From contig NC_134017.1 in the NCBI RefSeq assembly GCF_040712315.1, forward strand, positions 8,648,001 through 8,712,000: a stretch of 64,000 nt of DNA, written 5' to 3'. Below the pieces are notes generated by a model. It ran no database searches. It was not told the DNA's origin and saw only the letters and a program-made list of their open reading frames with translations. Within the stretch, counting starts at the first letter, position 1. The number at the start of each line of letters is the position of its first letter. A program made the translations under genes and the position numbers. Positions 34,844-46,869 of the stretch are shown in pieces. This stretch comes from Castanea sativa (lineage: Eukaryota; Streptophyta; Magnoliopsida; Fagales; Fagaceae).

Positions 34844-34989
34844 TTTAGCCCACTGAGCATATGAAGTGCTTCTGCAGTTCATATGTGAATAAAGACTTCT
34901 CTATCCCTTCTGTTTTCCTCTTCTTCTTTTCTTTTGCAGGTTTTTCGAAAAGTGGACCCCAACTCATATACATCCTTTTTTAAAATTTT

Positions 34990-36486
34990 TTTTTTATTTG
35001 TGTTTCTAACCTTTGTCCTTTGTTCTCTCAGGTTGATCCTGAGCTCATCTTTGTGTATCGCCCTACAGCTGAAGAGATTTCAGCCTCCCAGGGTACTACC
35101 ATGGAGGGCTTCTTTGATGGGGCGTATGTGGCGTTTCCTGCTGCGACCCCTGCTACACTTGCTGCTTCACAGGGAGTTCCTACTAAAGGGGTCAGTGAGA
35201 CCATTCCCATTCCTGCCGTGACACCCACATCTCAGGAATAGGCTATTCTTGCTGCTGCTGTTTAGGCTGAGGCTGTTTCCCCGGCTACGCCCCCCGTTAT
35301 CTCCACCAATGACCCTTTCGCATCTCTATCCCAGGCTGTGAAGGATGGTTCCTCTTTAGTGGTCACTCCTTCCTCTATTCCTGCTTGTGCCACAAACGAT
35401 CTTGCCGCGGACTTGTCTTCTGATGAGTTTGAGGATGTTCTGGAGGACTCGGATGATGAGCTTGCCAAGAAGAAGAGGGTCTCCGAATCTGAAGGAGAAG
35501 AAGAAAGTTCTGGGCACAGAGTTGAATTTATGGGTATGCATCTCTATGTGTTGCTAAATTTCCCTTTCCTTTTTCTTTTGTTATCTCTTCTTTACATATA
35601 TCAGTAATGCTCTTCTTACTCCAGTCTCCCGTTATTTTGCACGTCCATTCTTTCTTATTGCAGAGACCTCCGAGGAGCCAGAATTTGCAGCGGACAAGGA
35701 TATGCCTGCCGTTACTTTCTCTACCATACATGCAGCACCTGTTTCTGCCGTTCCCATAGCCCCCACTCTCGCAGGCCCTGGTGAGTTCCTTTTTTCCCCT
35801 TCTTTTTATACTCTATTTTTAGTGCGTTCTAATTTTCTTGTCTTCGTATATTCTTATTCCACTTCTTATACCTCCTGCTAGGTTCGCTTCCTACTGTTCC
35901 TCCTCAGTTTGAGGTGGGTAGCAGTTCTGCCGCAATGCCAGATCCGGCGAGTGAGGCCGCAACCTTTTTTTACCCACTTTGACTAGCACGAGGTTAATGA
36001 CCTCAATCCCATAGACTTCTGGGGTTCAGGGCCTCCTTATGTTGACTTCCATGGCTTTAGGGTACTCGAGGATTGTGCCTCCCATCTTATGGTGATTTAC
36101 AGTAGCCAGGGTGACTTCATGTGAGAGTTCAGGTTCGGCCATTCTACTAGGGAGCATTTTTTGAAGCTGCTAGGGAGTGTGATGAATGATATTGAGCACA
36201 ACTTCATCGACACCGTTTCGACCAAGAGGATCCTGCAGTGGATGGCAGCAATTCAGGAACTTGTCAGTGTGGGGTTTGCTATGGGGTTTGTCTTGGACCA
36301 TCTCCGTGAGATTGCCTGTGCTTATTTCATAAGGAAGATTTAGCCTGCCATTGATGCCATTGACTCACGCCTTGAGGCTTTGAAGAAGGAGGTGGCAAAC
36401 TTGGAGAGTCATCATGAGCACCTTGTTTCTAGCACTGGTGGTTCTAGCCGTTTCAGTGACCAGACTCTCATCTCTGATCTTCGCTG
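34990..36486 (+). pseudogene. Opposite-strand extra ORF of Gypsy element 1, C-terminal half only
   Basis: On the strand opposite to pol there are coding-like blocks separated by intron-like gaps: VDPELIFVYRPTAEE near 35033, an acidic stretch with SSDEFEDVLEDSDDE near 35419-35460, ETSEEPEFAADKDM near 35663, and a helical block KLLGSVMNDIEHNFIDT to LISDLR (36159-36483). The same blocks in the same order lie at 45110-46567. Stops at 35239, near 35263, 35980 and 36341 break the frame. The plant mobile domain that precedes these blocks in element 2 is deleted here. Confidence 0.7.
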
Positions 36487-36673
36487 ATGTGGTTCCATTT
36501 CCCTTTTGATGTTGTTTAATACCTTTATATTTCCCTTGTCTTTCTTTAAGCACTTATTTGGCGGGTTTGCCACAACTTGGGTTTTGTAACTATAAGATGC
36601 TACTACTTTCTTTTCTAGCTATTATTATGACATGGGATGTTTTACAATGCTTCATATCTTTTCATTGCTTATT

Positions 36674-39600
36674 TCATGAAATCATGTTACAATTCCTTGT
36701 TTTTGTGACATAGTCACTTGAAAGATAAAAGAAAACAAGGGAAAACAAAAGGGAAACATGGTATTCTTCAAAAAGAAAACAAAGGGTGGTTTTGTGACCT
36801 TTAGTTCTTCCTCCTTTTACGAAATAATAACGTTTTAGCCATTTTCCATTGATGGGGTCCATCAAATCTTTGCCATCCGTCTGGGTTAAGCGGTAACACC
36901 CAGTGGGATACGCCTCCCTTATCACGAAGGGTCCTTCCCACTTTGGTGCAAACTTAGATGGTCCTGCCATACCCCTCTTGACATAATCTACCACCTTCAA
37001 TACAAGTTGCCCTTGTGCGAATACTCTTTCTTTGGTCATCCTGTCGTAAACTTTTGTCATCCTCTGCCTGTATCTGTGGCTACGTTCCTGAGCTTCTTCT
37101 CTTTTCTCGTCAAGCCCTTCTAGGTCCTCATATCTTTCTACCGCAGAAACCTCTTTTTCTTTTCCCTTTTCCTTCATTTGTAATACCTGTAGAGAAGGGG
37201 TCATTATTTCTACTGGGCTCATTACCTCCATTCCATAGACCAGAGAAAAGGGTGAGAATCCTGTGGTTGATTTTGGCGAGTTTTGTAGGCCTAAAGGGCG
37301 TCTGGTAGATGTGTTGCCCATCCTCCTGTATACTCTTGACTCATTTTGCTGATAATTTTTATGAGAGCCTTGTTTGTCGCTTCTGCTTGCCCATTTCCTT
37401 GCGGATAGTAGGGTGATGATCGATGGTGCTTAACTTGGTAGAACTCCAACATCTTCCTTACATCACTATTGACAAATGGTGTGCCATTGTCACTGATGAT
37501 TCTGTGGGGTACGCCAAACCTTACTATTATGTTTTCTTTGATGAAGTTCACCAACGCTCCTCCCGTGGCTTTGCGAAGTGGCACTGCCTCTGCCTACTTG
37601 GTGAAGTATTTTGTAGCAACAAAGATCCATATGTATCCACGTGATGGTGGGTTAACGGGCCCCACCAAATCAAGCTCCCAAGTATGGAATGGCCATGGGA
37701 TGACCATACTGTGCAATTAATGTGGGTGGTGTGAATCGAGTTGGCCTGTATTTGGCAGCTGTGGCATCTTTTTACAAATTCTGCCGTGTCCTTCTTCATA
37801 GCAAACCAGTGGTAGCCCATCTGCAGCAGACACCTGTATAACTTCTTCTTTCCTTGGTGCTCTCCACATTCTCCTGCATGGACCTCCTTTATCATATTCC
37901 TTGCTTCCTCGGGGCCCAGACAACGTAGTGGGTCTCCATTATACCCCTTTTTGAAGAGGACCCCATTGTGCAAAAAGTAACGTGTTGCTAGCCTTTTGAG
38001 CTTGTATCGCTCACTGTGTTTTTGTGGTAGGACACCTTCTGTTAAGTATTGAGTGAATGTTTCTCTCCAATCCTCGCTGACGAACACAACGTAGCTTTCC
38101 TCCTTGTCAGTCACAAGTTGGCAGGTCTCACACCCGACTTGGACTTGGTCTACGTCTTTTCCCATACTCGGCCAGTAAAAGCTTGCCCTTTGGAGTTTGC
38201 GGTAAAGGCTGATCTCTCCGCAGGATCCGCAGGTCTTATCGTGTATCTCCTTCAGCTTTCGCTGGGCCTCTTTCTGCCCCATGCATCTTCACAGGATCCC
38301 TTCTGGTATTATGCGGTACAGTTCTCCTCCTACCAGAGCATACTCCCTTGATGACTTTAGCTCCGCAGGCTCACTTTCCTTCATCAAGACTTCCCTTATG
38401 GGACTCCGCCAATCCTCTTCGCACTGTTCCTCTTCGAACTTTTCCTTAAATATTTTGATAATAGATACTTTCCTCTTACTGACTTCCATCTTGGGACTAT
38501 CCCCTTCAAATACTATTTGCAAGCCTAATGTGGCCAGCGCATCCTCGAACTGATTCTCGCTTCTTGGCGTGTGCTCTATTTCTAAGGTCAAAAACCTTTC
38601 TTCCATTTTTTGGGCCATTGCTCGGTAAGAGGCTAGGCTGGGTTCCTTTAAGGAGAAGCTTCCTTTGGTCTAGCAAACCACTAGGTTCGAGTCTCCTATC
38701 ACTTTCAAGTGCCTGACTTCCATTTCAAGAGCCGTGGCCAACCCAGTTAGGTAAGCTTCATATTCTGCCGTGTTATTTGAGTAGAGGAATTCCAGTTTTA
38801 ATGATAGTGCTACAGCCACGTTTTCCTCATGATACAGAACTACTCCCATTCTTCTTGATTGGGTAGTAGAAGACTCGTCAAATTTCATCACCCATCGTTC
38901 TCCAACTGCTTCTGCTGTAACCACTTCCCCTAGTACTTCATCAACGAGCGGGAATTCTTCTTCCCCTGGGAACTGTGCTAACAGGTCCGCTATAGCTTGG
39001 CTCTTTACCGCCTTGGGCGTTCCTGCCTTCAGATCGTATTGTGATAATTGTAGCAACCAATGAGATATCTTGCCAGAGAGAATTGGTTGTTGCAATAAGG
39101 CCTTGATGGCGTGAGACTTAGTCATCAGCCACACCTCATAGGCCAGGAAATAGTGTCTTAATCTCTGCGAGGCATACACAATAGCCAAGCGTTCCCTTTC
39201 TGCCCTTGGGTAGCGAGTTTCTGTGTCTTTTAGGGCTCGATTGATGTAATAAACTGAGCAATCAGCGGACCCACGGCCTATTCGTTGGTAGCTAAGTACA
39301 GTAACAATGGCTTCCTGCGACTGGGGCTTGCACAGTAGGGAGATTCATCATAATCTGCTGTAGCCTATTAAAGGCTGCCTGCTGTACTTCCCCCCATTCA
39401 AAGCTTTGCCCCTTTTTTGAAAATTTTCCGAAGGCAGAGGTGATGGATGCCAGTCCGGGAATGAATCTTTGAATGTACGAGACCTTCCCAAGAAAACTTT
39501 TCAACTCCTTTACTGTGGCTAGAGGCCTCATAGTGGCTATGGCTGTAGCCTTGGCTGGGTCTACGTCTATTCCTCTGCTGTGGACCAGAAAACCTAAGAT

Positions 39601-40828
39601 TTTCCCTAAAGATACCCCGAATGTGCATTTGAGGGGGTTTCATTCTAAGCTTAAAAGTTCTACATCTTTCAAATACTCTCTTCAACACTTGAATGTGCTC
39701 CTCCCGCTTCTTTGACTTCACCACTATGTCCACATAGTCTTCTAATTCTTGACGCATCATGTCATGGAATATAGTCGTCATTGACCTCTAATACGTCACA
39801 CCCGCGTTCTTTAACCCAAATGGCATTACTGTATAGTAGAAGTTGCCTATAGGTGTTCTGAAAGCAGTTTTCTCTGCGTCCTTTGGTGTCATTCTGATCT
39901 GGTTGTATCCACTGAACCCGTCCATAAAGGAAAACATGGCATTTCTTGCCGCAGAGTCTATTAGTAGGTCCATGTTTGGTGGTGGGAATTCATCTTTTGG
40001 GCAGGCCTTGTTAAGGTTTCTGAAATCTACATAGCACCTTATCTGCCCATTCTTCTTCTTCACTGGCACAATGTTGGATAACCAACGTGGATGCTGAATG
40101 GGTTTGATGAATCCTGCGGCCAGTAGCTTCTATACTTCCTTGACTATTAGTTCCTCTATTTCAGTGTGGAAAATTCTAGCAGGCTGGGCCACTGGCCTGG
40201 CCTCCGGGTCCACATTCAACGTGTGCATTACTAACCTGGGATCCAATCCTTGCATTTCACTGTAATTCCACGCAAAAATGTCTTTGTATTCCTTTAATAG
40301 TAGTATGAACTCCAATTTTTCTTTTTCTGGCAACTTTGAACTGATTAAGATAGGCCTTGGCTCATGCAAGTCGAGTCCTAAGTTGACTTCCTCCATCTTC
40401 TCTTCTGCTGTAACCTATACATCCTTATCTGGCATAACCTCCTCATCCCTTTCTTTACAGTTTCCTCCTTCTGAGCCTTCCTGAGTTATACAACACACCA
40501 GGCTCTTATGCTACCCTTCCTCCATCTTCACCACATGGAACTGGGTTAAAGAGGCTATAGGACCCACTTTTAACCAAAGTTGGACGTGGTCGGCTGTGTA
40601 TTCACTGCTTCCGCCGAAGTCGGTTACTTCTATTGGGCACCCTTGGATTTTTCTCTTTGAGATTCCTCCCGCCTGTAGGGTGCTTAAAGGTACCAAGTTC
40701 ACCGAGGCATGGGTATCCACCAAGGTTCTCTTGATAGGGATCTAATTTATAGACGCAGCTAAGTAAAGGGGCCTTTTGTGGTCAAGGCAGCCCACTTCCA
40801 TGTCTTCATTACTGAAGATGATTAAAAT
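36674..40828 (-). pseudogene. Gypsy element 1 pol region (protease remnant, RT, RNase H, second RNase H, integrase)
   Basis: Reading on the minus strand: protease remnant 40723-40511 with DTHASVNLVP in place of D-T/S-G; RT in pieces from 40396 to 39398 with the YVDD box reduced to YVD-I by a 3-nt loss near 39727; the RNase H of RT near 39292-39188; a second, archaeal-type RNase H about 39180-38520 (NNTAEYEAYLTGLATAL, GDSNLVVC); two integrase zinc-binding modules 38250-37750; integrase core 37720-37291 (ISDNGTPFVNSD, GNGQAEATNK); and the C-terminal part to 36674. A deletion fuses protease directly to the RT leader near 40510. There are many stops and shifts. Confidence 0.85.
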
Positions 40829-40872
40829 TTGATTAAAAAAAAAACCATTGTTTGAATGTAAAATGGGCTTGC

Positions 40873-42307
40873 CAGAGAGCATGGGTTGGAGAGGGAGAGG
40901 GAGATTGACCCATTCGGTGCATGCCTACCACTCTGTTCTTTCTGTTTTTTTTTTCTTTCTCTCTCTATTCCTTAATTATTTCCTTTCTCTCTTTTTGTTT
41001 TTCACTCTCCTTGTTTCTGTTATTCTAGTGATTATATCCTAGAGGTTGCCGTCTCCCTTGCCATGCACAGCAAAGGTCCCTTATATAGGGCCAGCCGTAG
41101 CGATTTTTTACCATTTTGGCCTTTAACTGTTTTTGTTTGGTGTGGGTGCTCTTGACGACCATTACTGACTGGTCAGTCACCCATCCAGCGCCACTTACCT
41201 GCGTTGGTCGTGCCATTCTATTTCACCAGACAAAGAAAGCTCTTTTGTTTGCTTGCTTGTCGTGGCACTCTTACCTGCCACGGTGTAAGTACTCTCTTTA
41301 TTTCAGTCCCTCATGGCATGCACCTAGTGGTTCCAACTCAGCTTTGCCTTTTTTGGGTGGCATGTCATCCCAGCAGGACAATGCCTCCAAAAGGACTTGA
41401 GCAGGAAACACGAAAATGAGTTTTTCCCCCTCCCCATCACTAGACCATATCCCCTTACCTCTGACTCATGACCTCACCATTTCTTGTATTGGCTGGGTAT
41501 AGGCTAGTGATGTTTGGGCCTTGCGCGTGCCTTGCCTCATGCTCATCCAGGTTCTACCCGTTGCTCATGTATCTGTCGCGGTCTGAAAGTCAATTTGCCC
41601 TGTTTGCCGTTCATCTTTGGCTTCTTATGGCGTGGGCTGCTTTCCCTGGCTTCGCATTTATGGTTTACTTTTCTTAGGGGCTAGGCCTAGCCTGATTGTG
41701 GACTATTCTTATGCTTCCAGCCCTTGTTATTTGTTTCCTGCTGCATTATTCTGCTATGCCTGCCATGAGGCTTGCCTGACCCAAGTCTGCTGGGCCTCTC
41801 CGGGCTTTTCTATTCATTCTTTCTCTGAAGGCCTAATAAACTCATTGGGCCCTTTACCATCTGCGGGCTCCCTCGTCCCACCTACTTTCCATTGGGCATC
41901 CTTGGCCCATTTACTTTCTTGGGGCATCGTTGACCCTTTCCAATTCTATGTTTCCCATGGGCTTTTACTAACTCCTTGGACTTCCTTGGCCTAAGTACTG
42001 CTTACCTTTTCCTTGGGGCTCATGGGTCAATTACCCCTTACTTTCTTTACTTAAATTGTCTTGGGCTTGCTGTGATAGCCGTGGCCCATTCTCACTTTTC
42101 TACATCCATACAACCCATAGGTTTGTTATTTCTTTCTTCTGGGCCTTTTTAGGCCCATTTACTTCTTCAGGGTCCATTTATTTACTTTATAAACCCATTA
42201 TTCATTATTCCTGTTACTTAGCTTAATGACATTTCCATACCACTTTCTTCTGCCCATAACTTTGGGCCTTTCCTCTTGCTGGGCTTTCACAAAAAAGAGC
42301 ATCTACA
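40873..42307 (-). repeat. LTR b, shared middle LTR, 1435 bp, truncated on its left
   Basis: It matches LTRs a and c from the motif GAGAGCATGGGTTGGAG (LTR a about 33400) to the end CATCTACA. About 480-490 bp of the left part are missing. Minus-strand TATA box at 41091-41100. To its right is AGGGGGATAAA on the minus strand (42308-42318), a polypurine tract, so it is the 3' LTR of element 2. Confidence 0.88.
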
Positions 42308-42709
42308 TTTATCCCCCTGAGCATATGAAGTGCTTCTGCAGTTCATATGTGAATAAAGACTTCTTTATCCCTTCCGTTTTCCTCTTCTTCTTTTCCTTCG
42401 CGGGCTTTTTCGAAAAGTGGACCACAATTTATACACATCTTTTTTTTTTCTTTTCCTGCCGTGAACAATGTTGTCTCTTTGAATTTTCCAGTTTAGCAGT
42501 TATTTTGAAACACAGCCTTCGCTTCATTAACTTCTTCCCTTATTCGCTGATTGACCCATCGCATCCCTTTACACCCTTCCCCATGGCGCGGGTATTTACT
42601 GCCGAGTCCTTTCAAATTTTGGGCACAAACACCCCTTCTCTTCTCTTTTCTTTTCTGTGTTTTCCTTCCCAATCACCACAAATCTTCTTCTCCTATCAAC
42701 CGATACACT

Positions 42710-45700
42710 ATGACTCCGGTGAAAAGTTAATCCTCTTCCCGCTGTAAGGGAAATGAGGTTGTTAATGATCCTGCTATACATGAGGCAGGCGAAGAGGTCA
42801 CCTATTCCGAGTCAGACCATTCCGATGAGGAAGTAGAACTACGCGACCCCAACAGCGAGTGCGCCCGCCTCATAGACCCTTGGTACGATGTTCACGGCCA
42901 CTTCCCTCAGGTTCTCGGTGACTATGTGCTGCCGCCGCTAGGCCGCGTGTGGCTCGCCTTTTGCTGCGGTAACCCCGATGTCTCTTGGGCTCCGTTGCCC
43001 TCTTCGATCTCCGATTTCTCTATCCACCAAGGCGTTTCACTCCCTGTACCCATCCATTTCGAGTTTGGGTTTGGCACCGCCTCGGGTTTGAAGGAATGGG
43101 TTGATAGAGAGTTATCAGATATGCACTTCATGGGTTTACTTTAGCGGGCCGGTGTATTGAAGGCCATCGTTCAATCCCGTTGTTTGGCCAATTTTAGGGA
43201 CCTATTTAATCTCCGCCACTTAGTCCGCTAGTGGTGCACCACTACCCACACCTTCTTTCTCTCCTGCGGTGAGATTACCGTAACCTTGGAAGACGTGGCA
43301 AATCAGTTGCTGCTGCCCATTCTTGGTGACGTCGATCCTGCCATCCTTGAGCTTTCTCCGAAAGAGGAGGCCATAGAGACTGAATTGAAGAAATGGATAA
43401 GTGGTAACGCCAAGTTGTCATTCTGGATTAGTTCTCCCTCAAAGCTCTCCGCCGCTGCTAGCCATGCAGCCTTTGTCGCATTCTGGTTATGTAAGTATGT
43501 TTTTGGTTCTCACCCCCACTATGTTGTGAAGCCTCTGTACTTTTGATTGGCCTTTAAGATTGTTGCTGGGGTGAGCCTGCCGCTAGCACCCATGTTCCTA
43601 GGACATCTGTATGTCTAATTAGACATCTTGTAAAGCAACGAGAGTCAGACAGGTTCTTGTCACTCGATCACCACCTTTGTTCACAGCACCATGTTGCAGC
43701 ACATGTTGTATGAACGCTGTGCCAAGCATCTGACCAAGTGTAGGCCTGTTCACTTTACTAGTGAAAAGTACAGCCTGTGTCTCGAAGGTTATCACGGACT
43801 TCTGTGGCAGGTTTGCTTCCGATTTTCCTTTGGCTTTTCATTGGGCTGGTTTAAAGCAGATAGGGCATCCCATTGTTGAATTATTTGATAAAGGAGTTGG
43901 GTTTTCCTGGAGGGTGTATAGGAGTTTGGGTACAAGTTATACGTGTATGGATTTTGTTATGGGCACATTTGCTAATGTTGTTGGCACTACCATCCAGCTG
44001 GCTGGCTTTGACGAGAGGGGTATAACGTATTTGGCAACCACCAATGCTGGGTGGTTACCTTATTTGGCTAATGAAGGTGTTAGGTTTGTGCATTATCCTG
44101 CCAACCGTGTAAGGAGGCAATTTGGACTGGACCAAGACATTCCTGATGACATGTCTTTTCTTGTGAAGTCTCTTACTTCCGTCTGACCTTTCTTGCGGTA
44201 TTCTACTTTTGCGTTTTGGAGTCGGCACTTCATCGCAGTTACTATTCTAGGCTCTTAGAGGGAGGGCATTTGCACTGCTGCCATGCATGGGTACTGGCAG
44301 GCAGTAATGATTTCTTTTGAGAAGTAGTTATTGGGTAGTTGTGGATTTTCCCTCATCCCTCCTGACGGGCTTAACGCGGTTGACTCCGCCAACCCCTGCT
44401 TGCTTCTAACTTCTGCATTTGTGCGGGCCTATGTTAGAAAATAAAGCCGTTCTACCATATTTGAGTGGGTCAAGGAGGAGAAAGGGTGGTACTAGCATGC
44501 TAGTGATTACCCTACTGGTTGGGAAAAGAAAGTAAAAGTGACTAATGTCCCTGTGCCAGCAAAGAAAAGTTATACCAAGTCCAAGTCCGCAAAGAAGAAG
44601 GTAAGTGATGACTCTTCTGAAACTTGCTCAGATATTGTTCCTTTTGAAAGCGATCTGCCTCCAATGAGTAATATAGCATTAGAGAGCATCACTCCTCCTC
44701 CTGTTTGCATTCGTTCCAGCAAACGTTCCGCCGCAGGCAAGACCAAGCCTGCCATTCCTTGGCCATCCACTGATGCTCCTCCCTCCAGCAGGACACGAGG
44801 CAGTAAAAGGAAAACTTCTCCTTCCCAAATGCCCACCACTACTGAGTGGAGGGTATGTCATCTCTACCTCTCCCTCATTCTTTGTCATTCTTGTTTAGAG
44901 TTCTTCTTGCAGCTAACCCATGTTGGCTTGTTCCCTTCCTTTTATTCCTTCTCTTGCAGTCAAAGTACAAAGAGGACTCGTCTGCTACCCATCCCATTCC
45001 GCTCGATGAGCCCGAGTTTGAAGAATGCCTCTTTCTCCCCTTTCCCTTCTCTTTTTTATTTTATTTTATTTTTATTCTCGTTTCTAACCTTCGTCTTTTG
45101 TTCTCTCAGGCTGATCCTGAGCCCATCTCTGGGTATCGTCCTATAGCTGAAGAGATTTCTGCCTCCCAGGGCACTCCCATGGAGGGCTTCTTTAACGGGG
45201 CGAATGTGGCGTTTCCTGCTGCGACCCTTGCTACTCCTGCTGCTTCACAGAGAGTTCCTGTTGAAGGGGTTAGTGAGACTATTCCCATTCCTGCTGTAAC
45301 ACCCACATCCCAGGAAAAGGCTATTCCTGTTGCTGCTATTCAGGCCGAGGCTGTTTCTCCGGCTGCACCTTTCATTATCTCCACCAGTGACCCTTTCGTA
45401 TCTCTATCCCAGGCTATGAAGGATGGCTCCTTTTTAGTGGTCACCCCTTCCTCCATTCCTATTCCTGCCACACGTGGTCCTGCCGCGGACTTGTCTTTTA
45501 ATGAGTTTAAGGATGTTCTGGAGGAATCTGATGATGAACCTGCCTAGAAGAAGAGGGTCTTCGAATCTGAAGGAGAATAAGAAAGTTCTAGGCACGGAGT
45601 TGAATTCATGGGTATGTATCTCCATAAGTTGCCCAAATTTCCTTTTCCATTTTTTCTTTTGTTATCTCTTCTCTACGTATATCAGTAACACTCTTCCTGC

Positions 45701-46567
45701 TCTGGTCTCCCGTTATTTTTGCATGCCCATTCTTTCTTGTTGCAGAGACCTTTGAGGAGCCAAAAGTCGCAGCAGACAAGGATATGCCTACCGTCACTTC
45801 CTCAGCCATACCTATAGCACCTATTTCTATTGTTCCCACAGCCTTTACTCCTGTAGGCCCTGGTGAGCTCCTCTTTTCCTCTTCTCTTTATCCTCCATTT
45901 GCTGTGCGTTTCAATTTGCTTGCCTCGCATATTCTTATCCCACTTTTTATACCTTTTGCCAGGTTCGCTTCCCGTTGTTCCTTCTCAGTTTGATATGGTT
46001 AGCACTTCTGCTGTGGTGCCAGATCTGGCAAGCGAGGCCGCAGCGTTCTTTACCTGCTTCGACCAGCACGAGGTTAATGTCCTCAATATCGCAGATTTCT
46101 AGGGTTCCGGGCCCCCCTATGTCGACTTCCATGGCTTTAGAATACTTGAGGATTGCGCCTCCCATCTCGTGGCGATTTATAGTAGCCGCGGTGACTTCAT
46201 GCGAGAGTTCAGGTACGGTCGTTCTACCAGGGAGAATTTTCTAAAGCTGCTAGGGAGTGTGATGAACGATATTGAGCACAACTTCATTGACACTGTTTCA
46301 ACTGAGAGGATCCTGCAGTGGAGGACAGCGATTCAGGAGCTTGTTAGTGTGGGATTTACTGTGGAGTTTATCTTGGACCATCTTTGTGAGATTGCTTGTG
46401 CATATTTCATGAGGAAGATTCAGTCTGCCATTGATGCCATTGACTCACGCCTTAAGATCTTGATGAAGGAGGTGGCAAACTTGGAGGGTCGTCGCGAGCG
46501 CCTTGTTTCCAACATTGTTGGTTCTAGCCGTTTTGGTGACCAAACTCTTATCTTCAGACTTCATTGA
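42710..46567 (+). pseudogene. Opposite-strand ORF of Gypsy element 2: plant mobile domain (PMD) protein, intron-containing, broken
   Basis: From ATG 42710 the frame gives MTPVKS, a stop, then an acidic leader (SDHSDEEVELRDPNSE), WYDVHGHFPQV, TTHTFFLSCGEITVTLED near 43236-43290, FWLCKYVFGSHPHYVVKP near 43480-43537, DKGVGFSWRVYRSLG and ATTNAGWLPYLA to 44186. These are landmarks of the aminotransferase-like plant mobile domain. Next come a basic Ser/Pro/Lys linker (44538-44855), intron-like gaps with GTATGT...CAG ends (44854-44960; 45610-45745), an Ala/Pro/acidic block (45110-45545) and a helical C-terminus (46210-46567). In-frame stops occur at 42728, 43142, 43229 and 43545, among others. It runs opposite to pol, so it would need its own promoter, possibly within LTR b. 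Function unknown. Confidence 0.78.
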
Positions 46568-46869
46568 TGTGATTCCATTTCCCTTTGTTTAATACCTTTT
46601 ATGTTTCCCTTGTCTTTTCTTTTAGCACTTATTTGGCGGGTTTGCCACAACTTGGGTTTTGTAACTATAAGATGCTACTACTTTCTTTTTTAACTATTTA
46701 TTATGAAATAGGACGTTTTATAATGCTTCATAACTTTTCATTGAATATTTCATGAAAGCATGTTACAATTCCTTGTTTTTGTGACATAGTGACTTGAAAG
46801 ATAAAAGAAAACAAGGGAAAGCAAAAGGGAAACATGGTATTCTTCAAAAAGAAAACAAAGGGTGGTTTT

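Larger units (their letters stand above)
32912..42307 (-). mobile_element. Gypsy LTR retrotransposon 1 (Tat-like), damaged, minus orientation
   Basis: This element consists of 3' LTR (32912-34843), a shortened opposite-strand ORF region (34990-36486), the pol region (36674-40828) and LTR 40873-42307, which it shares with element 2. The gag, primer site and outer part of the 5' LTR have been lost by a deletion ending near 40873. A deletion of ~2.6 kb, judged against element 2, removed the plant-mobile-domain part of the extra ORF. It cannot move by itself. Confidence 0.85.
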
